A DNA stretch of 64,000 nt. Origin: Alicyclobacillus fastidiosus. GTDB taxonomy: Bacteria > Bacillota > Bacilli > Alicyclobacillales > Alicyclobacillaceae. The DNA is taken from the NCBI RefSeq assembly GCF_026651875.1, contig NZ_CP104067.1, positions 4,516,501-4,580,500 of the forward strand, in the 5' to 3' direction. Numbering within the stretch: the stretch's first letter is position 1; each line of letters opens with the position of its first letter. Shown piece by piece: positions 8,476 to 18,200 of the stretch. The notes beneath the pieces are model-generated. The model was not told where the DNA came from. It saw nothing but the letters and a program-made list of their open reading frames with translations, and ran no database searches. Both the position numbers and the translations under genes were made by a program.

Positions 8476-8772
8476 TCAGCGGTTCAATGCTCGGGTGTCG
8501 TAGTTCTCCTTGTGCTTCCCTTGGAGTGCTTGTTCGATGTCGCGACCAATACTCGCGTCAATACCGGTAATTTGACTGCGGTAGTACTTGCGACCTGCTG
8601 CGTACACCTGTTCCCGCAGCGCGTCGTTATTCGGCTCTTTTTCAAGCCGCCTCAAGAGGGAAAAGTAATCTTTGTTGGCGCGGTCACCCTTCACCGTCAA
8701 CGAGTACGCGAACCAGCACAAGGCTAGAATAATGGCGACGGAAATGACCCAAAATAGACCTTTCAATATCAT
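8476..8772 (-). CDS. Small membrane protein with helical cytoplasmic tail, unknown
   Basis: Not recognised. A 98-residue protein with one N-terminal membrane helix (about residues 4-25, ILKGLFWVISVAIILALCWF) followed by a charged, helical tail (DRANKDYFSLLRRLEKEPNNDALREQ-like), so a bitopic protein with most of its mass on one side. The tail resembles a single TPR-like helical pair, but no clear repeat. GAGGAGG is ten bases before the ATG at 8772; a TTG directly before it is ignored. Located downstream of tex in the same direction, separated by about 280 bases. Confidence 0.65.
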   Translation of the reverse strand: MILKGLFWVISVAIILALCWFAYSLTVKGDRANKDYFSLLRRLEKEPNNDALREQVYAAGRKYYRSQITGIDASIGRDIEQALQGKHKENYDTRALNR

Positions 8773-9056
8773 CAATACGACCTCCTCATTACATGTCTAA
8801 GTGACGTCGGACGAAACAGAGATAGCTGCGAGGGTATGCAATAAAGTGCGAAACGCCGCATAGAAACGAGCGCTATCATCTTCAGCATCACCACTTGCCG
8901 CAGGTACGAAACATCCACACGGATTCGATTTGTGACTCTACTTCAAAATGTACTCGTTGGGGAGTAACTTTCAGATTGCATCGAGACCCGCCCCCCCAGC
9001 GCAATCATTCATCTCATCGTAAATCTCTTCACGATATCGCAGACGCCGCAACCGGA

Positions 9057-11279
9057 TCAGTCGGCCTGTTTCTTCATGGAAAGGCCAAGTCGACCTTTCT
9101 GCAAATCGACTTGAATCACGCGCACCTGAACGACGTCACCGACGGAGACGACGTCCATCGGGTGTTTGACGTAGTGGTCGGCTAGTTGGGAAATGTGCAC
9201 CAGACCGTCATTTTTCACGCCGATATCGACAAATGCCCCAAAGTCGACGACATTGCGAACCGTGCCGCTGAGCGTCATCCCAACTTCCAAATCCTCGAGC
9301 TTCAAGACGTCCGTCCGCAGGATGGGTGCCGGCACATCCTCGCGCGGGTCCCGCCCGGGCCGGTAGAGTGCGTCCATGATGTCACGCAGCGTCGGTTCCC
9401 CAAACCCCGTCTCGCGACTGAGCTCGTCAAGCGGCGTTGCACGCATCTCACTAAGCCACTTGGCGCGTGCCTGTGCATCTCTCAAAGTGCGCTCGTCGCG
9501 GTTCCACCTCTCGAGCAGTGCGTTCACCACGTGGTAGGATTCTGGGTGAATCGGCGTTGCGTCGAGGACTTCGTCGCCGTCCGGAATACGCAGAAAGCCT
9601 ACGCACTGCTCGAGCGTCTTCGGTCCCAAGCGCGGCACCTTGCCCAAAGCTTTGCGCGTGTGAAAGCGGCCGTTTTTCTCGCGGTATTCGACGATATTGC
9701 GAGCGACCGCCTTGTTGAGTCCCGCCACGTATGACAATAGACTCGGGGACGCCGTATTCACATCGACACCCACGTGGTTCACGGCGGTTTCTACGACGAC
9801 AGCCAATTGCTCGTCCAATTTCTTTTGCGTGACGTCGTGCTGGTACTGTCCAACGCCGACCGACTTCGGGTCAATTTTCACCAATTCCGCCAACGGGTCT
9901 TGTACACGGCGAGCAATGGAGACGGCGCTGCGCTCGGAGACATCGAGATGAGGAAATTCCTCACCTGCAAGTGGAGAAGCGGAATAGACGCTGGCACCCG
10001 CTTCGGACACGATGAGATAGGGCACCAGAGCGCCGTCCTCCTCCTTTACCTGGCGGAGGCACGCGGCGATGAACGCCTCCGTCTCGCGCGAGGCGGTACC
10101 GTTGCCAATCGCAATCAGCCCTACGCCATACTTGCGAATGAATGCAAGAACCTGTCTGCGCGCGTCTTCCACCCGATTCTCTGGAGGCGTCGGATAGATG
10201 ACGGACACCTCCAGCAACTTGCCGATATCGTCGATGACGGCGAGTTTGCAGCCGGTGCGATAGGCGGGATCGACACCGAGCACCACGCGATTGCGGATGG
10301 GCGGTTGCATCAAGAGATTCTTGAGATTCTCGCCGAAGATGGAAATCGCGTGGTCTTCTGCCCGTGCGGTGAGTTCCGCGCGGATGTCGCGTTCAATTGC
10401 AGGAGCGACGAGGCGCTTGTATGCGTCGACCACGGCCGCGGTCAGCAGGTCTCCGATGTACGTCCCGGCCGACCGAGAGTGAATGTGCATTCGGCACAGA
10501 TGGTTGACGATGAGGTCCTGCGGAGCTGCGACGGATATGCGGAGAATTTGTTCGCGTTCCCCGCGGTTCATAGCGAGTACGCGGTGCAGCGCAGCTTTGG
10601 CAATCGGCTCCGAAAACTCGTAGTACGCCTCATAAACGCTCTCTACATTAGCGTCGACTGCGACACTCTGCAAGGTTCCTCGCGCGACGGTGGTCTGCCG
10701 GACCCACCTTCGCGATGCCGGGTCGTCCGCGACCGACTCGGCGAAAATATCACAAGCCCCTTGCACGGCTTCCTCCACCGAAGACACGCCGAGTTCCTCT
10801 GATACAAACTGTTGTGCATACGTGCGAATGGCCGATTCGCCGTCGCGCGAGCGCTCAGGTTGTCGAAGCCAGATGGCGAGCGGCTCAAGCCCCCGTTCCT
10901 TGGCCACCGACGCGCGCGTCTTGCGCTTAGGCCGATATGGGCGGTAAATGTCGTCGACCTCCGTCATCGATCCCGCCCTCATCACGGCCGCCACCAGCTC
11001 GCGGGCCTTCGCCTCGTCAGCGAGCGCACCGTGTTCCTCAAGGAGGCGAACCACATCCTGTTTTCTCCCGAACAGGCTCTTTTCCGATTCGTATCGATTC
11101 GCGATATCCCGCAGTTGATTTTCGTCGAGTTCCCCGGTCATCTCCTTGCGATACCGCGCGATGAACGGAATGGTATTTCCCTCGTCCATCAGGCGCACCG
11201 CCGCCCGAACCTGCGATGCCGCGATGGACAGGCTATTTGAAATCTCTTTGATATAATCCGGCGTGGATAGCTCGAACAA
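9057..11279 (-). CDS. tex: Transcription accessory protein Tex
   Basis: A 740-residue protein of full family length. In order: N-terminal helical domain with IPFIARYRKEMTGELDE, the YqgF-like RNase H fold (VLGVDPAYRTGCKLAV near residue 330), the helix-hairpin-helix region (NTASPSLLSYVAGLNKAVARNIVEYR) and a C-terminal S1 RNA-binding domain (about 650-720, GMTLSGTVRNVVDFGAFVDIG). Tex proteins bind nucleic acid and influence transcription and stress tolerance. The start is TTG at 11279 with AAAGGAG eight bases ahead. Monocistronic; divergent from proC with about 100 bases between. Confidence 0.95.
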   Translation of the reverse strand: MFELSTPDYIKEISNSLSIAASQVRAAVRLMDEGNTIPFIARYRKEMTGELDENQLRDIANRYESEKSLFGRKQDVVRLLEEHGALADEAKARELVAAVMRAGSMTEVDDIYRPYRPKRKTRASVAKERGLEPLAIWLRQPERSRDGESAIRTYAQQFVSEELGVSSVEEAVQGACDIFAESVADDPASRRWVRQTTVARGTLQSVAVDANVESVYEAYYEFSEPIAKAALHRVLAMNRGEREQILRISVAAPQDLIVNHLCRMHIHSRSAGTYIGDLLTAAVVDAYKRLVAPAIERDIRAELTARAEDHAISIFGENLKNLLMQPPIRNRVVLGVDPAYRTGCKLAVIDDIGKLLEVSVIYPTPPENRVEDARRQVLAFIRKYGVGLIAIGNGTASRETEAFIAACLRQVKEEDGALVPYLIVSEAGASVYSASPLAGEEFPHLDVSERSAVSIARRVQDPLAELVKIDPKSVGVGQYQHDVTQKKLDEQLAVVVETAVNHVGVDVNTASPSLLSYVAGLNKAVARNIVEYREKNGRFHTRKALGKVPRLGPKTLEQCVGFLRIPDGDEVLDATPIHPESYHVVNALLERWNRDERTLRDAQARAKWLSEMRATPLDELSRETGFGEPTLRDIMDALYRPGRDPREDVPAPILRTDVLKLEDLEVGMTLSGTVRNVVDFGAFVDIGVKNDGLVHISQLADHYVKHPMDVVSVGDVVQVRVIQVDLQKGRLGLSMKKQAD

Positions 11280-11381
11280 GTGAACGACTCCTTTGTTGCT
11301 GTAAAATGAACCCTGACTGTATCCAGTTTCCCCGCGAGGGAATCAAAATGCAAGCCAAACGAGACCAGAGAGGTGAACAAA

Positions 11382-12209
11382 TTGACAAAAGTGCGAGTGC
11401 TCTTTATCGGCGCCGGACGGATGGCCCGCGCTATGGTTTCCGGGATGGTCCGCCAACAGGGTACGATCGATTGGGAGGTGCATGTGGCCAACCGTTCGAA
11501 CAGCGACCGGCTGGCCGAATTGGTCCGTGCGTTCGACGTAAAAGCCGTGCGCGATTGGCGCACATCTGCACAACAGGCGGATGTCATCGTGTTGGCGATG
11601 CCGCCTGACGAACACCACAAGGTCCTCGCTGGGCTTTGGAGTATCATCCGACCAGAGCAATTGGTGGCGAGTGTCGCTGCTGGCATCGGCCTTTCCGGAT
11701 TAGAGGCCGCTCTCCCACAAGGTGCGCAATGCGCCTGGATGATGCCGAATACGGCGGCCGGCATCGGTGAGTCGATGACGTTGTGCGCCATCGGAGATTT
11801 CGTTACAGAGCGCAATCGTCACCGCTTGGATGAAATCCTCGGCGGCCTAGGGCGCTCTTTCATCTGCACAGAGCAGCAAGTTCACGACCTGACCGCCATT
11901 ACAGGGAGTGCCCCCGCCTTCGCCTTTCAATTTGCAAAAGCGCTCGAAGACTCGGCCACACAGTTCGGCGTGGACCCGCACGACGCGCGCAACCTAGTCG
12001 GACAAATGATGCTCGGTGCCGCCAAACTGATGCTGACGGGGCAAGAACCACTCGCGCTCGCGGCGGAGGTCACCACACCAGGCGGTGCGACGGCGGCCGG
12101 ACTCGCTGTGCTCGAGCAGACGCACTTTGCAAAGCACCTCCAGGCAGCCGTCGACGCCACGAACAGTCGGGCCCGGGCCCTGTCACCAAAAAGCGCGGAA
12201 AACGCCTAA
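11382..12209 (+). CDS. proC: Pyrroline-5-carboxylate reductase
   Basis: A 275-residue NADPH-dependent reductase for the last step of proline synthesis (P5C to proline). The Rossmann motif FIGAGRMARAM is at the N-terminus; the C-terminal dimer domain carries DLTAITGSAPAF and EVTTPGGATAAGL, both ProC signatures. AGAGGTG lies six bases before the TTG at 11382, which is preferred over the GTG at 11373. B. subtilis has several paralogues (ProG, ProH, ProI, ComER); which one this matches cannot be decided by eye. The stop codon lies in the loop of the terminator hairpin. Confidence 0.9.
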   Translation: MTKVRVLFIGAGRMARAMVSGMVRQQGTIDWEVHVANRSNSDRLAELVRAFDVKAVRDWRTSAQQADVIVLAMPPDEHHKVLAGLWSIIRPEQLVASVAAGIGLSGLEAALPQGAQCAWMMPNTAAGIGESMTLCAIGDFVTERNRHRLDEILGGLGRSFICTEQQVHDLTAITGSAPAFAFQFAKALEDSATQFGVDPHDARNLVGQMMLGAAKLMLTGQEPLALAAEVTTPGGATAAGLAVLEQTHFAKHLQAAVDATNSRARALSPKSAENA

Positions 12210-12224
12210 GGGCGTTTCCGCGCT
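12192..12224 (-). terminator. Terminator of the PAPS operon, shared with proC
   Basis: The stem AGCGCGGAAAACGCC with GGGCGTTTCCGCGCT overlaps the proC stop codon. On the minus strand it is followed by five T, so it is a full rho-independent terminator for the cysQ end of the operon; on the plus strand it lacks a T-run. Confidence 0.8.
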
Positions 12225-12261
12225 ACATGCTCTGCACACAGTGGCCGTCCTGAAGTACGCC

Positions 12262-13047
12262 TTAGCGGCGGCAAAGGTGCTCTTCAATGTGCTCGATAAG
12301 CTGGTCTTTACAGTGCATGGACGTCGCGATAATACCGGGTACGAGCGTCTGTTCTCGGTTGAACCGAAACGGCTGAAAATCCTTGTCGACGACGAAACCG
12401 CCCGCTTCCTCGACGAGCAAGACACCAGCGGCGATATCCCACTCGTTCTTCGGTGTGAGGCTGAATGTCGCATCCGCAGCCCCAGCCGAAACGCGAGCGA
12501 GCTTGTACGCGACGGAACCGAGCGGTTGCACATCGAGGATGCCGGCAAATGGCTCGAACTCTCCACGTCTGATCTCGGACCGGCTCCCAAACACCTTGAT
12601 TCGACCTTCAGACGCCTGCCGTACACGCGTCTTTTGACCGTTGAGCGAACTACCCTGCCCCTTGACCGCCTGAAAGTATTCATCGGTCATCGGATTGTAA
12701 ATCACGCCGACAACAGGCATCCCGTCCTCGATTAAGGCGACCGATATCGCGAACTCCGGCAGCGCCTTGACAAACTCTCTCGTGCCGTCGATTGGGTCGA
12801 CAATCCACACCCGTCGACATTTGCACCTCTCCAAGTCGTCTGCCGACTCCTCAGACAACCAGGCATCGTCCGGAAACGCCTCAGAAATCTTCGTGTGGAG
12901 AATGGTATTTGCCGTTACATCTGCCGTCGTCAGCGGATCTTCGTTCGCTTTAAACGTCGTTTCAAACCCCTCGCGAGCAATCCGAACGATTTCCCGGCCC
13001 GCCTCGCGCACGGCCAACTCCAATACTCGTGTCTCACGTTCCAGCAA
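12262..13047 (-). CDS. cysQ: 3'(2'),5'-bisphosphate nucleotidase (PAP phosphatase)
   Basis: A 261-residue inositol-monophosphatase-family enzyme. Metal-binding motifs are intact: SEES, WIVDPIDGTREF and NEWDIAAGVLLVEEAGG. In CysQ proteins this fold hydrolyses 3'-phosphoadenosine 5'-phosphate, the by-product of sulfotransferases and PAPS reductase. It is the last gene of the operon with sulfotransferase, cysC and sat (84-base gap to sat), which supports PAP over inositol phosphate as substrate. The start is TTG at 13047 behind GGAGGT; upstream codons in frame lack a ribosome site. A hairpin with T-run follows. Confidence 0.88.
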   Translation of the reverse strand: MLERETRVLELAVREAGREIVRIAREGFETTFKANEDPLTTADVTANTILHTKISEAFPDDAWLSEESADDLERCKCRRVWIVDPIDGTREFVKALPEFAISVALIEDGMPVVGVIYNPMTDEYFQAVKGQGSSLNGQKTRVRQASEGRIKVFGSRSEIRRGEFEPFAGILDVQPLGSVAYKLARVSAGAADATFSLTPKNEWDIAAGVLLVEEAGGFVVDKDFQPFRFNREQTLVPGIIATSMHCKDQLIEHIEEHLCRR

Positions 13048-13130
13048 GTTCCCCACCTCCACTATGACGACTCCGAAGGAACAGAAGGTGCGCGGCGTCA
13101 CAGAGACGCGCTACGCACCTCGTCGTCCAA

Positions 13131-14288
13131 TCAAGATTGTGTGTAGTGCTCCATTAGTACCTTGACGACCTCAGGTCGGCTAAATTCCGGCGGCGGTGCG
13201 ATGCCTTCGCGCAGCATCGCGCGAACTTTCGTCCCCGACAGCGTCACATGGTCATCATCCCCGTGCGGGCACGTTTTCGCCGTCGCCATGCCCTGGCACT
13301 TCTTGCAGTAAAACGCGTTGTCGAAAAACAGCGGGGTGATGCCGAGTTCCCGCGTGTCAAAGTTGCGAAAGATGTGTTGGGCGTCGTACGTGCCGTAGTA
13401 GTCGCCTACTCCGGCGTGATCGCGACCGACGATGAAGTGCGTGCAACCGAAATTCCGGCGAACGAGGGCGTGCATGATGGCTTCACGCGGACCCGCATAG
13501 CGCATCGCCGCCTTATAGACGCCGAAAAACGTCCGGTCTTGCGGGTAGTAATGTTCGAGAATGGTTTGGTACGCGCGCAGACGCACCGGCGCCGGCACGT
13601 CGTCCGCCTTCGTCGGACCGACGAGCGGATTCAGGAACAGACCGTCGACGCCTTCGAGCGCGATCTTCTGGATGTACTCATGCGCGCGGTGAACGGGATT
13701 TCGGGTCTGGAATCCAACGATTGTCTTCCACCCTTTATCCGCAAAAATCTTGCGAGTTTGCTCCGGTGTAAAGAAGTAGTCGGAAAACTCGTCGACGCGT
13801 TCGTCCTCAAACACCTCAACCGGACCCCCGAGGTACACGTTCCCCCGCTCGTGCAGCCGCTTGACGCCTGGATGCGCGTCCTCTGTCGTGCGATAGACCA
13901 TCTCTGCTTCGTGTTCCAGGTCTGGGCGGTACATGTGTTCTACGCGCATCGCCGCACAGATCACGCCGTCCGCTCGAACCAATGCAATTTCTTCGCCCAC
14001 AGAAATCGAACCAGCCAATTCCTCTGTCACAGGCAAAGTGACCGGGATGGACCAAATCGATCCGTCTACTAGGTGCATCGTATCCACGACTGCCCGATAA
14101 TCCGCTTCCGACATAAACCCAGTGAGCGGAGTGAATGCACCGATACCGATTTGATAGACATCGGATACAGCGATATCGTCGAGGACGACCTTCCGCTTGG
14201 ACGCAAGAGACGAACGCCTCTCCTCCTGGGTTTCTGTTGGAACCATTGCGTTGACAAGTGATGTTTTACGATTGAGATCGACTGCCAC
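13131..14288 (-). CDS. sat: Sulfate adenylyltransferase (ATP sulfurylase)
   Basis: A 385-residue monofunctional ATP sulfurylase making APS from sulfate and ATP. Signatures: PLTGFM near the N-terminus, the nucleotide-binding [11 protein letters not shown] (about residues 194-204), [11 protein letters not shown], and the C-terminal pair [17 protein letters not shown] typical of the homo-oligomeric bacterial/archaeal Sat (not the CysDN type). The GTG at 14288 is chosen because AGGAGG ends seven bases before it. Second last gene of the operon; 74 bases from cysC. Confidence 0.95.
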   Translation of the reverse strand: MAVDLNRKTSLVNAMVPTETQEERRSSLASKRKVVLDDIAVSDVYQIGIGAFTPLTGFMSEADYRAVVDTMHLVDGSIWSIPVTLPVTEELAGSISVGEEIALVRADGVICAAMRVEHMYRPDLEHEAEMVYRTTEDAHPGVKRLHERGNVYLGGPVEVFEDERVDEFSDYFFTPEQTRKIFADKGWKTIVGFQTRNPVHRAHEYIQKIALEGVDGLFLNPLVGPTKADDVPAPVRLRAYQTILEHYYPQDRTFFGVYKAAMRYAGPREAIMHALVRRNFGCTHFIVGRDHAGVGDYYGTYDAQHIFRNFDTRELGITPLFFDNAFYCKKCQGMATAKTCPHGDDDHVTLSGTKVRAMLREGIAPPPEFSRPEVVKVLMEHYTQS

Positions 14289-14362
14289 GAGTTTGCCTCC
14301 TTCAGCATTGACCACACATCCCAGTTGCTACCCAGCCGATGTGTAAAATCCTTTCGGACATA

Positions 14363-14968
14363 CTATTGGTTATTAGGTACCTGATACAATTTTGATTTTA
14401 CACCTTCTACGATACGTTCGATACAGTCATTAATCGACATTTCCGAGGTGTTTACCATGATATCTGGCGATGACGGGGGTTCGTAGGGCGAACTGACGCC
14501 CGTAAATTCCTTGATCACTCCACTTTTTGCCCGTTCGTACAATCCCTTCGGATCTCTCGTGATACAAACCTCAACTGGGCATTGAACGTAGACTTCCAGG
14601 AACGAGTCCGAGGAAATGATCTCCCTCGCGCGCGCCCGATCATCGCGAAAAGGGGAGATTAGGGCCGTGATGGCGACGACACCCGCGTCCGTAAACAACT
14701 TCGCCACATGTGCCACGCGGCGGACGTTTTCCTGGCGCGATTCCTTGTCAAACCCAAGCCCTTCGTTGAGCCCGTGACGCACGTTGTCCCCGTCGAGCAG
14801 GTACGTATGAACCCCTTCCTCGTACAAGCGCTGCTCTAGCGCGTTTGCGAGGGTGGATTTGCCGGCGCCAGACAAGCCTGTAAACCAAATACACAATCCG
14901 CGGTGCCCATTGAGCAGTTCGTGTTGCCCACGGCCAATTTTTTGCTCGTGCCAGACAATCGTCGACAT
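14363..14968 (-). CDS. cysC: Adenylyl-sulfate kinase
   Basis: A 201-residue APS kinase that phosphorylates APS to PAPS. Walker A GLSGAGKST is at residues 31-39, the LDGDNVRHGLN APS-binding segment and the SPFRDDRARAR loop follow, and KGLYERAKSGVIKEFTG is typical of CysC. The ATG at 14968 has GGGGAGAG nine bases ahead; a longer frame from 15043 would overlap the end of the sulfotransferase gene. Together with sat it makes PAPS from sulfate; the product is most simply used by the sulfotransferase encoded just upstream. Confidence 0.95.
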   Translation of the reverse strand: MSTIVWHEQKIGRGQHELLNGHRGLCIWFTGLSGAGKSTLANALEQRLYEEGVHTYLLDGDNVRHGLNEGLGFDKESRQENVRRVAHVAKLFTDAGVVAITALISPFRDDRARAREIISSDSFLEVYVQCPVEVCITRDPKGLYERAKSGVIKEFTGVSSPYEPPSSPDIMVNTSEMSINDCIERIVEGVKSKLYQVPNNQ

Positions 14969-15039
14969 TCTGGACTCTCTCCCCGTCTCCTGTGATTCGT
15001 CACCGGTGCCGGCGCATTCGATATTTACTAATTTTATTG

Positions 15040-15942
15040 TCATGATAACCAGCCACTCAAGTCACGGTGAAGTAAATCTTGAAGACGAAGAATATCGTCT
15101 CGGAAGTAACGCGCAAGCATGCGCTCCGCTTTCGCCGACGGCTTGTCCTTGGCGAGCGTCATGTTCTTCGCTCGCTGCCCGAGCTTACGCCGGAAGTCTT
15201 TCGGGAGAAGCGGTTTGATCACCTCTTTGACCGCGTTTGGCTTGGCGAAAAACTCATACATCAAGCGCGACTTCGGCTTGCCAGACTGGTTGTACCGCAG
15301 TGAAGTGTTAATGGAAACATCGTCGCGAAGGTTGAGGAAGGAAAACAGTTCCCGCACGACCTGGTCGGCATGCTCGAGGTCCTCATACAGAAAGATCTTC
15401 AGCTGGTCCCGGCCAAAGACGCTCATATACGCCTCAATCGACTGTGCGTAGAGCCCCGCTTCCTTGTACCACCAGAGCGGTTGATAATTTTGTTCTCTCC
15501 TGGTGGCCTCTTGCTCGAGGGCCTCTTCAAACGACAGGGTTTCGCGGCCGTCGCGAATGGTGTGCATGTACGCTGAAAAAGCGCGCTGCACCGGGTTGCG
15601 CAAGACAAGCGCAATTTTTGCATCGGGATTAAATTTGTGAATTCGAGCCGCTGCCTGAGGAAACGTCAAATAATAAACGGACGCCTCCCCCACGACGCTC
15701 TCATTCTGCACCCCATCAAACAGGCGCATGTAATCCTCCTGCGTTCGCGTGGTATTGTCCTGGAACCCTTGGTCACCTGGACCCTCAAATCGATCCGGAA
15801 ACTCCGGCGAGCAAAAATAGTGCGGCTCTTTCACGCGACTCATATACACGTCAGGATGTTGTTGGACATAATAAAACAGCGACGTAGTCCCAGACTTCGC
15901 CGCACCCGCAATAAAAAAATTCGGAAGCCTAGCCATGATCAT
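15040..15942 (-). CDS. PAPS-dependent sulfotransferase
   Basis: A 300-residue sulfotransferase-domain protein. The 5'-phosphosulfate loop FFIAGAAKSGTTSLFYY (residues about 9-25) and the 3'-phosphate motif VLRNPVQRAFSAYMH (about 113-127) are both intact; KEPHYF and WWYKEAGLYAQ are typical of the NDST/tyrosyl-type bacterial branch. It transfers sulfonate from PAPS to a hydroxyl or amine of an unknown acceptor. No signal peptide, so it works inside the cell. First gene of the PAPS operon; the ATG at 15942 has AAAGGTGG ahead and a second ATG six bases further is an alternative start. The acceptor could be a lipid, glycan or small molecule. Confidence 0.88.
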   Translation of the reverse strand: MIMARLPNFFIAGAAKSGTTSLFYYVQQHPDVYMSRVKEPHYFCSPEFPDRFEGPGDQGFQDNTTRTQEDYMRLFDGVQNESVVGEASVYYLTFPQAAARIHKFNPDAKIALVLRNPVQRAFSAYMHTIRDGRETLSFEEALEQEATRREQNYQPLWWYKEAGLYAQSIEAYMSVFGRDQLKIFLYEDLEHADQVVRELFSFLNLRDDVSINTSLRYNQSGKPKSRLMYEFFAKPNAVKEVIKPLLPKDFRRKLGQRAKNMTLAKDKPSAKAERMLARYFRDDILRLQDLLHRDLSGWLS

Positions 15943-16026
15943 AGTCCACCTTTCACCTTACGGATTGTAGACTATGTGAATTGAAATTTCCTTGAACTAA
16001 TTGTGTTACATTAATTATTTGTCCAT

Positions 16027-16052
16027 AAAAAAAGGCCCGCCGAAGCGGGCCC
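16027..16052 (-). terminator. Rho-independent terminator
   Basis: GGGCCCGC, a UUCG-type loop, GCGGGCC and seven T on the minus strand, directly after the stop of the 155-residue hypothetical gene. It separates that gene from the PAPS operon, which must therefore have its own promoter in 15943-16026. Confidence 0.92.
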
Positions 16053-16053
16053 A

Positions 16054-16521
16054 TCAATCCAAGTTTTCAGGTGTCTGTCCCTTTTGTTTCCTGCGTTTCG
16101 TGTTGCGCTTGCGCTTCGAAATCCGCAGCTTGACTTCCCGTTCCACCGTGGTGTACTTCGTCACCATGGCGGGTGTGAGCACGCCCTTAGACGTGAACAT
16201 ACAGAAGTCGAACGGCGTTTTTAACTCGTCCTTCGGGACCTGCAGTTCATCTGCCAGAGCGTCTTTATCAAGCACTTCGCGTTCGCGAAATTGTGGAGAC
16301 AACACGGCTATTTCGCCATTTGGGAGGGAGAACGTAATCTCCTCTTCCTCGTGACCTTCAAACAGTTCTTCAATTTCTTCCAACAGAAGTTTGTTCTCTT
16401 CATTCCGTTCCTTTGCGATCTCCTTGTTTTGAAAATAGCGCAGAACTTTGTCCTCAAGGCGTAAACGACCGGTCTGTTCCTCTTCTTGCCGTGCAGTGAT
16501 GTCCTCTTCCAGTGTTGACAC
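16054..16521 (-). CDS. Hypothetical charged protein with N-terminal coiled coil
   Basis: Not recognised. The 155-residue protein is highly charged: an acidic helical front (residues about 1-60, rich in Glu with leucine spacing of a coiled coil), a central beta-like piece with LPNGEIAVLSPQFRE, and a strongly basic tail (about 130-150, LRISKRKRNTKRRKQKGQ) that could bind nucleic acid. No signal peptide or membrane helix. The start is GTG at 16521 with GAGGTGA nine bases ahead. Single gene with its own strong terminator. Confidence 0.6.
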   Translation of the reverse strand: MSTLEEDITARQEEEQTGRLRLEDKVLRYFQNKEIAKERNEENKLLLEEIEELFEGHEEEEITFSLPNGEIAVLSPQFREREVLDKDALADELQVPKDELKTPFDFCMFTSKGVLTPAMVTKYTTVEREVKLRISKRKRNTKRRKQKGQTPENLD

Positions 16522-16707
16522 TTGTACAATTCACCTCATGTTATGTTCCATGATCTGTCCCTACTAGAGTAATGGGCACACAGCTATGTATTCTATCACG
16601 AAGAGCCCGTGGCAGGACATTGCACGACTCTATGGAGGCACAAAAAATGTGCAAGCCAGTTTCCACAGACCTGCACATCATCGGAGACGAAGGGCGCGTC
16701 TCTACCG

Positions 16708-18159
16708 TCAGTTTGTCACGTCTATCGCGATACCCAGTCCCTTTGCCACACGTTGGCCATACGTGGCATCAGCTTTCGTGAAGTGATCGATCTGACGGCG
16801 CAAAATCGTCTCATCGACGCCTTTCATCGCGTGTACGATGTTGTCTATCAGATGGTCCTGCTCCTCCGCGCTGAGCAAGCGGTACAAATCGCCAGGCTGC
16901 GTGTAGTGGTCATCGCTGGCATACGCGTGTTCGGCAGCGACGCCCGAGACTGGCAATTGATAACCCTTCGCCGCGTCGGACTGAACCGGGCCATGAAAGC
17001 TGTTCGGTTCATAATTGACACTTCTGCCACCGTTGTTGTCAAAGCGCATTGCGCCATCGCGCTGATAGTTTTGGGCCTTCGTCGCATGAGGGCGGTTCAC
17101 CGGCAACAAGTTGTAATTGGTTCCGATGCGATAGCGATGTGCATCCGAATATGCAAATAGGCGACCTTGCAACATTTTGTCTGGCGAAAATCCGATACCT
17201 GGCACAATGTTGGCTGGTGAGAAGGCGGCTTGTTCAACTTCCGCAAAGTAGTTTTCGGGGTTCCGGTTGAGTACCATCCGGCCAATTGGAATCAGCGGGT
17301 AGTCCTCATAATGCCAGACCTTCGTCACGTCAAATGGGTCAAATTTATACGTCACGGCGTCCTCAAGCGGCATGATTTGAACGTAGACTTTCCACGCAGG
17401 ATAGTCACCTTGCTCAATCGCCTCATACAGGTCGCGGGTGTGGTAATCTGGATCTTCTCCGGCCACGCGTATTGCTTCCTCGCGCGTAAAATTGTCGATG
17501 CCCTGCTCCGTTTTGAAGTGGTACTTCACCCAGACCGCTTCGCCCTTGTCATTTACCCATTGAAACGTATGACTGCCAAACCCGTGCATGTTGCGCAGCG
17601 TCCTTGGAGTGCCGCGGTCAGAAAAGAGAATGGTCACTTGGTGTAGGCTCTCCGGGGACAGCGACCAAAAGTCCCAAATTGCATTCGGATCTTTCAAATT
17701 GGTCGCTGGATTGCGCTTTTGCGTATGAATGAAGTCGGGGAACTTCAGCGGATCGCGAATGAAGAAGACAGGGGTGTTATTTCCCACGATGTCGTAATTC
17801 CCGTCTTCCGTGTACAACTTGACCGCAAACCCTCGCGGGTCCCGCTCCGTATCCGCCGCACCGCGTTCACCCGCCACGGTGGAAAAGCGGATGAACACCT
17901 CAGTTTGCTTGCCGACCTCGGATAAAAACTTCGCCTTTGTGTACTGGGCTACTGGATGCGTCACCTCAAAGTATCCGTAGGCACCCGCGCCTTTTGCGTG
18001 AACGACGCGCTCGGGCACGCGTTCGCGATTGAAGTGCGCGAGTTTCTCCACCAGATGCACGTCCTCTAACAGGACTGGTCCGCGTGCCCCAGCCGTCTTT
18101 GAATTTTGATTGTCGAGGACTGGTGCACCAGATTGCGTCGTCAATGGCTTGTCGGTCAA
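16708..18159 (-). CDS. katA: Heme catalase
   Basis: A 483-residue small-subunit monofunctional catalase converting hydrogen peroxide to water and oxygen in the cytosol. The active-site segment [15 protein letters not shown] holds the distal His54, and [12 protein letters not shown] holds the proximal heme ligand Tyr337; [22 protein letters not shown] blocks are typical of clade 3. The start is TTG at 18159, with GGAGGAGAG six bases ahead; codons further upstream would extend into the promoter. A TTGCCA/TAAACT promoter and an overlapping Per-box-like palindrome lie 35-65 bases upstream, and a Fur/PerR-family gene is divergent from it. Confidence 0.95.
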   Translation of the reverse strand: MTDKPLTTQSGAPVLDNQNSKTAGARGPVLLEDVHLVEKLAHFNRERVPERVVHAKGAGAYGYFEVTHPVAQYTKAKFLSEVGKQTEVFIRFSTVAGERGAADTERDPRGFAVKLYTEDGNYDIVGNNTPVFFIRDPLKFPDFIHTQKRNPATNLKDPNAIWDFWSLSPESLHQVTILFSDRGTPRTLRNMHGFGSHTFQWVNDKGEAVWVKYHFKTEQGIDNFTREEAIRVAGEDPDYHTRDLYEAIEQGDYPAWKVYVQIMPLEDAVTYKFDPFDVTKVWHYEDYPLIPIGRMVLNRNPENYFAEVEQAAFSPANIVPGIGFSPDKMLQGRLFAYSDAHRYRIGTNYNLLPVNRPHATKAQNYQRDGAMRFDNNGGRSVNYEPNSFHGPVQSDAAKGYQLPVSGVAAEHAYASDDHYTQPGDLYRLLSAEEQDHLIDNIVHAMKGVDETILRRQIDHFTKADATYGQRVAKGLGIAIDVTN

Positions 18160-18185
18160 ATCGATCTCTCCTCCAATTATTGAAT

Positions 18186-18200
18186 TTAGACTTAGTTTAA
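18186..18200. promoter_or_regulatory. Per/Fur-box-like operator overlapping the katA -10
   Basis: The 15 bases TTAGACTTAGTTTAA match the Per box consensus TTATAATnATTATAA at 10 of 14 defined positions and form part of a wider inverted repeat TTTAGAC-TTA-GTTTAAA (18185-18201). It overlaps the deduced -10 of katA, as expected for a repressor site. Confidence 0.6.

Noticed and set aside
10812..11240. Several long plus-strand open frames across tex, yhcX-like, sat and other minus-strand genes.
   Set aside because: They are antisense shadows caused by GC-rich codon bias; none has a ribosome site or a known motif.
14385..14402. TTAGGTACCTGATAC near the cysC end, somewhat like a FapR box.
   Set aside because: It lies inside the cysC coding end, and the arms do not match the FapR palindrome.
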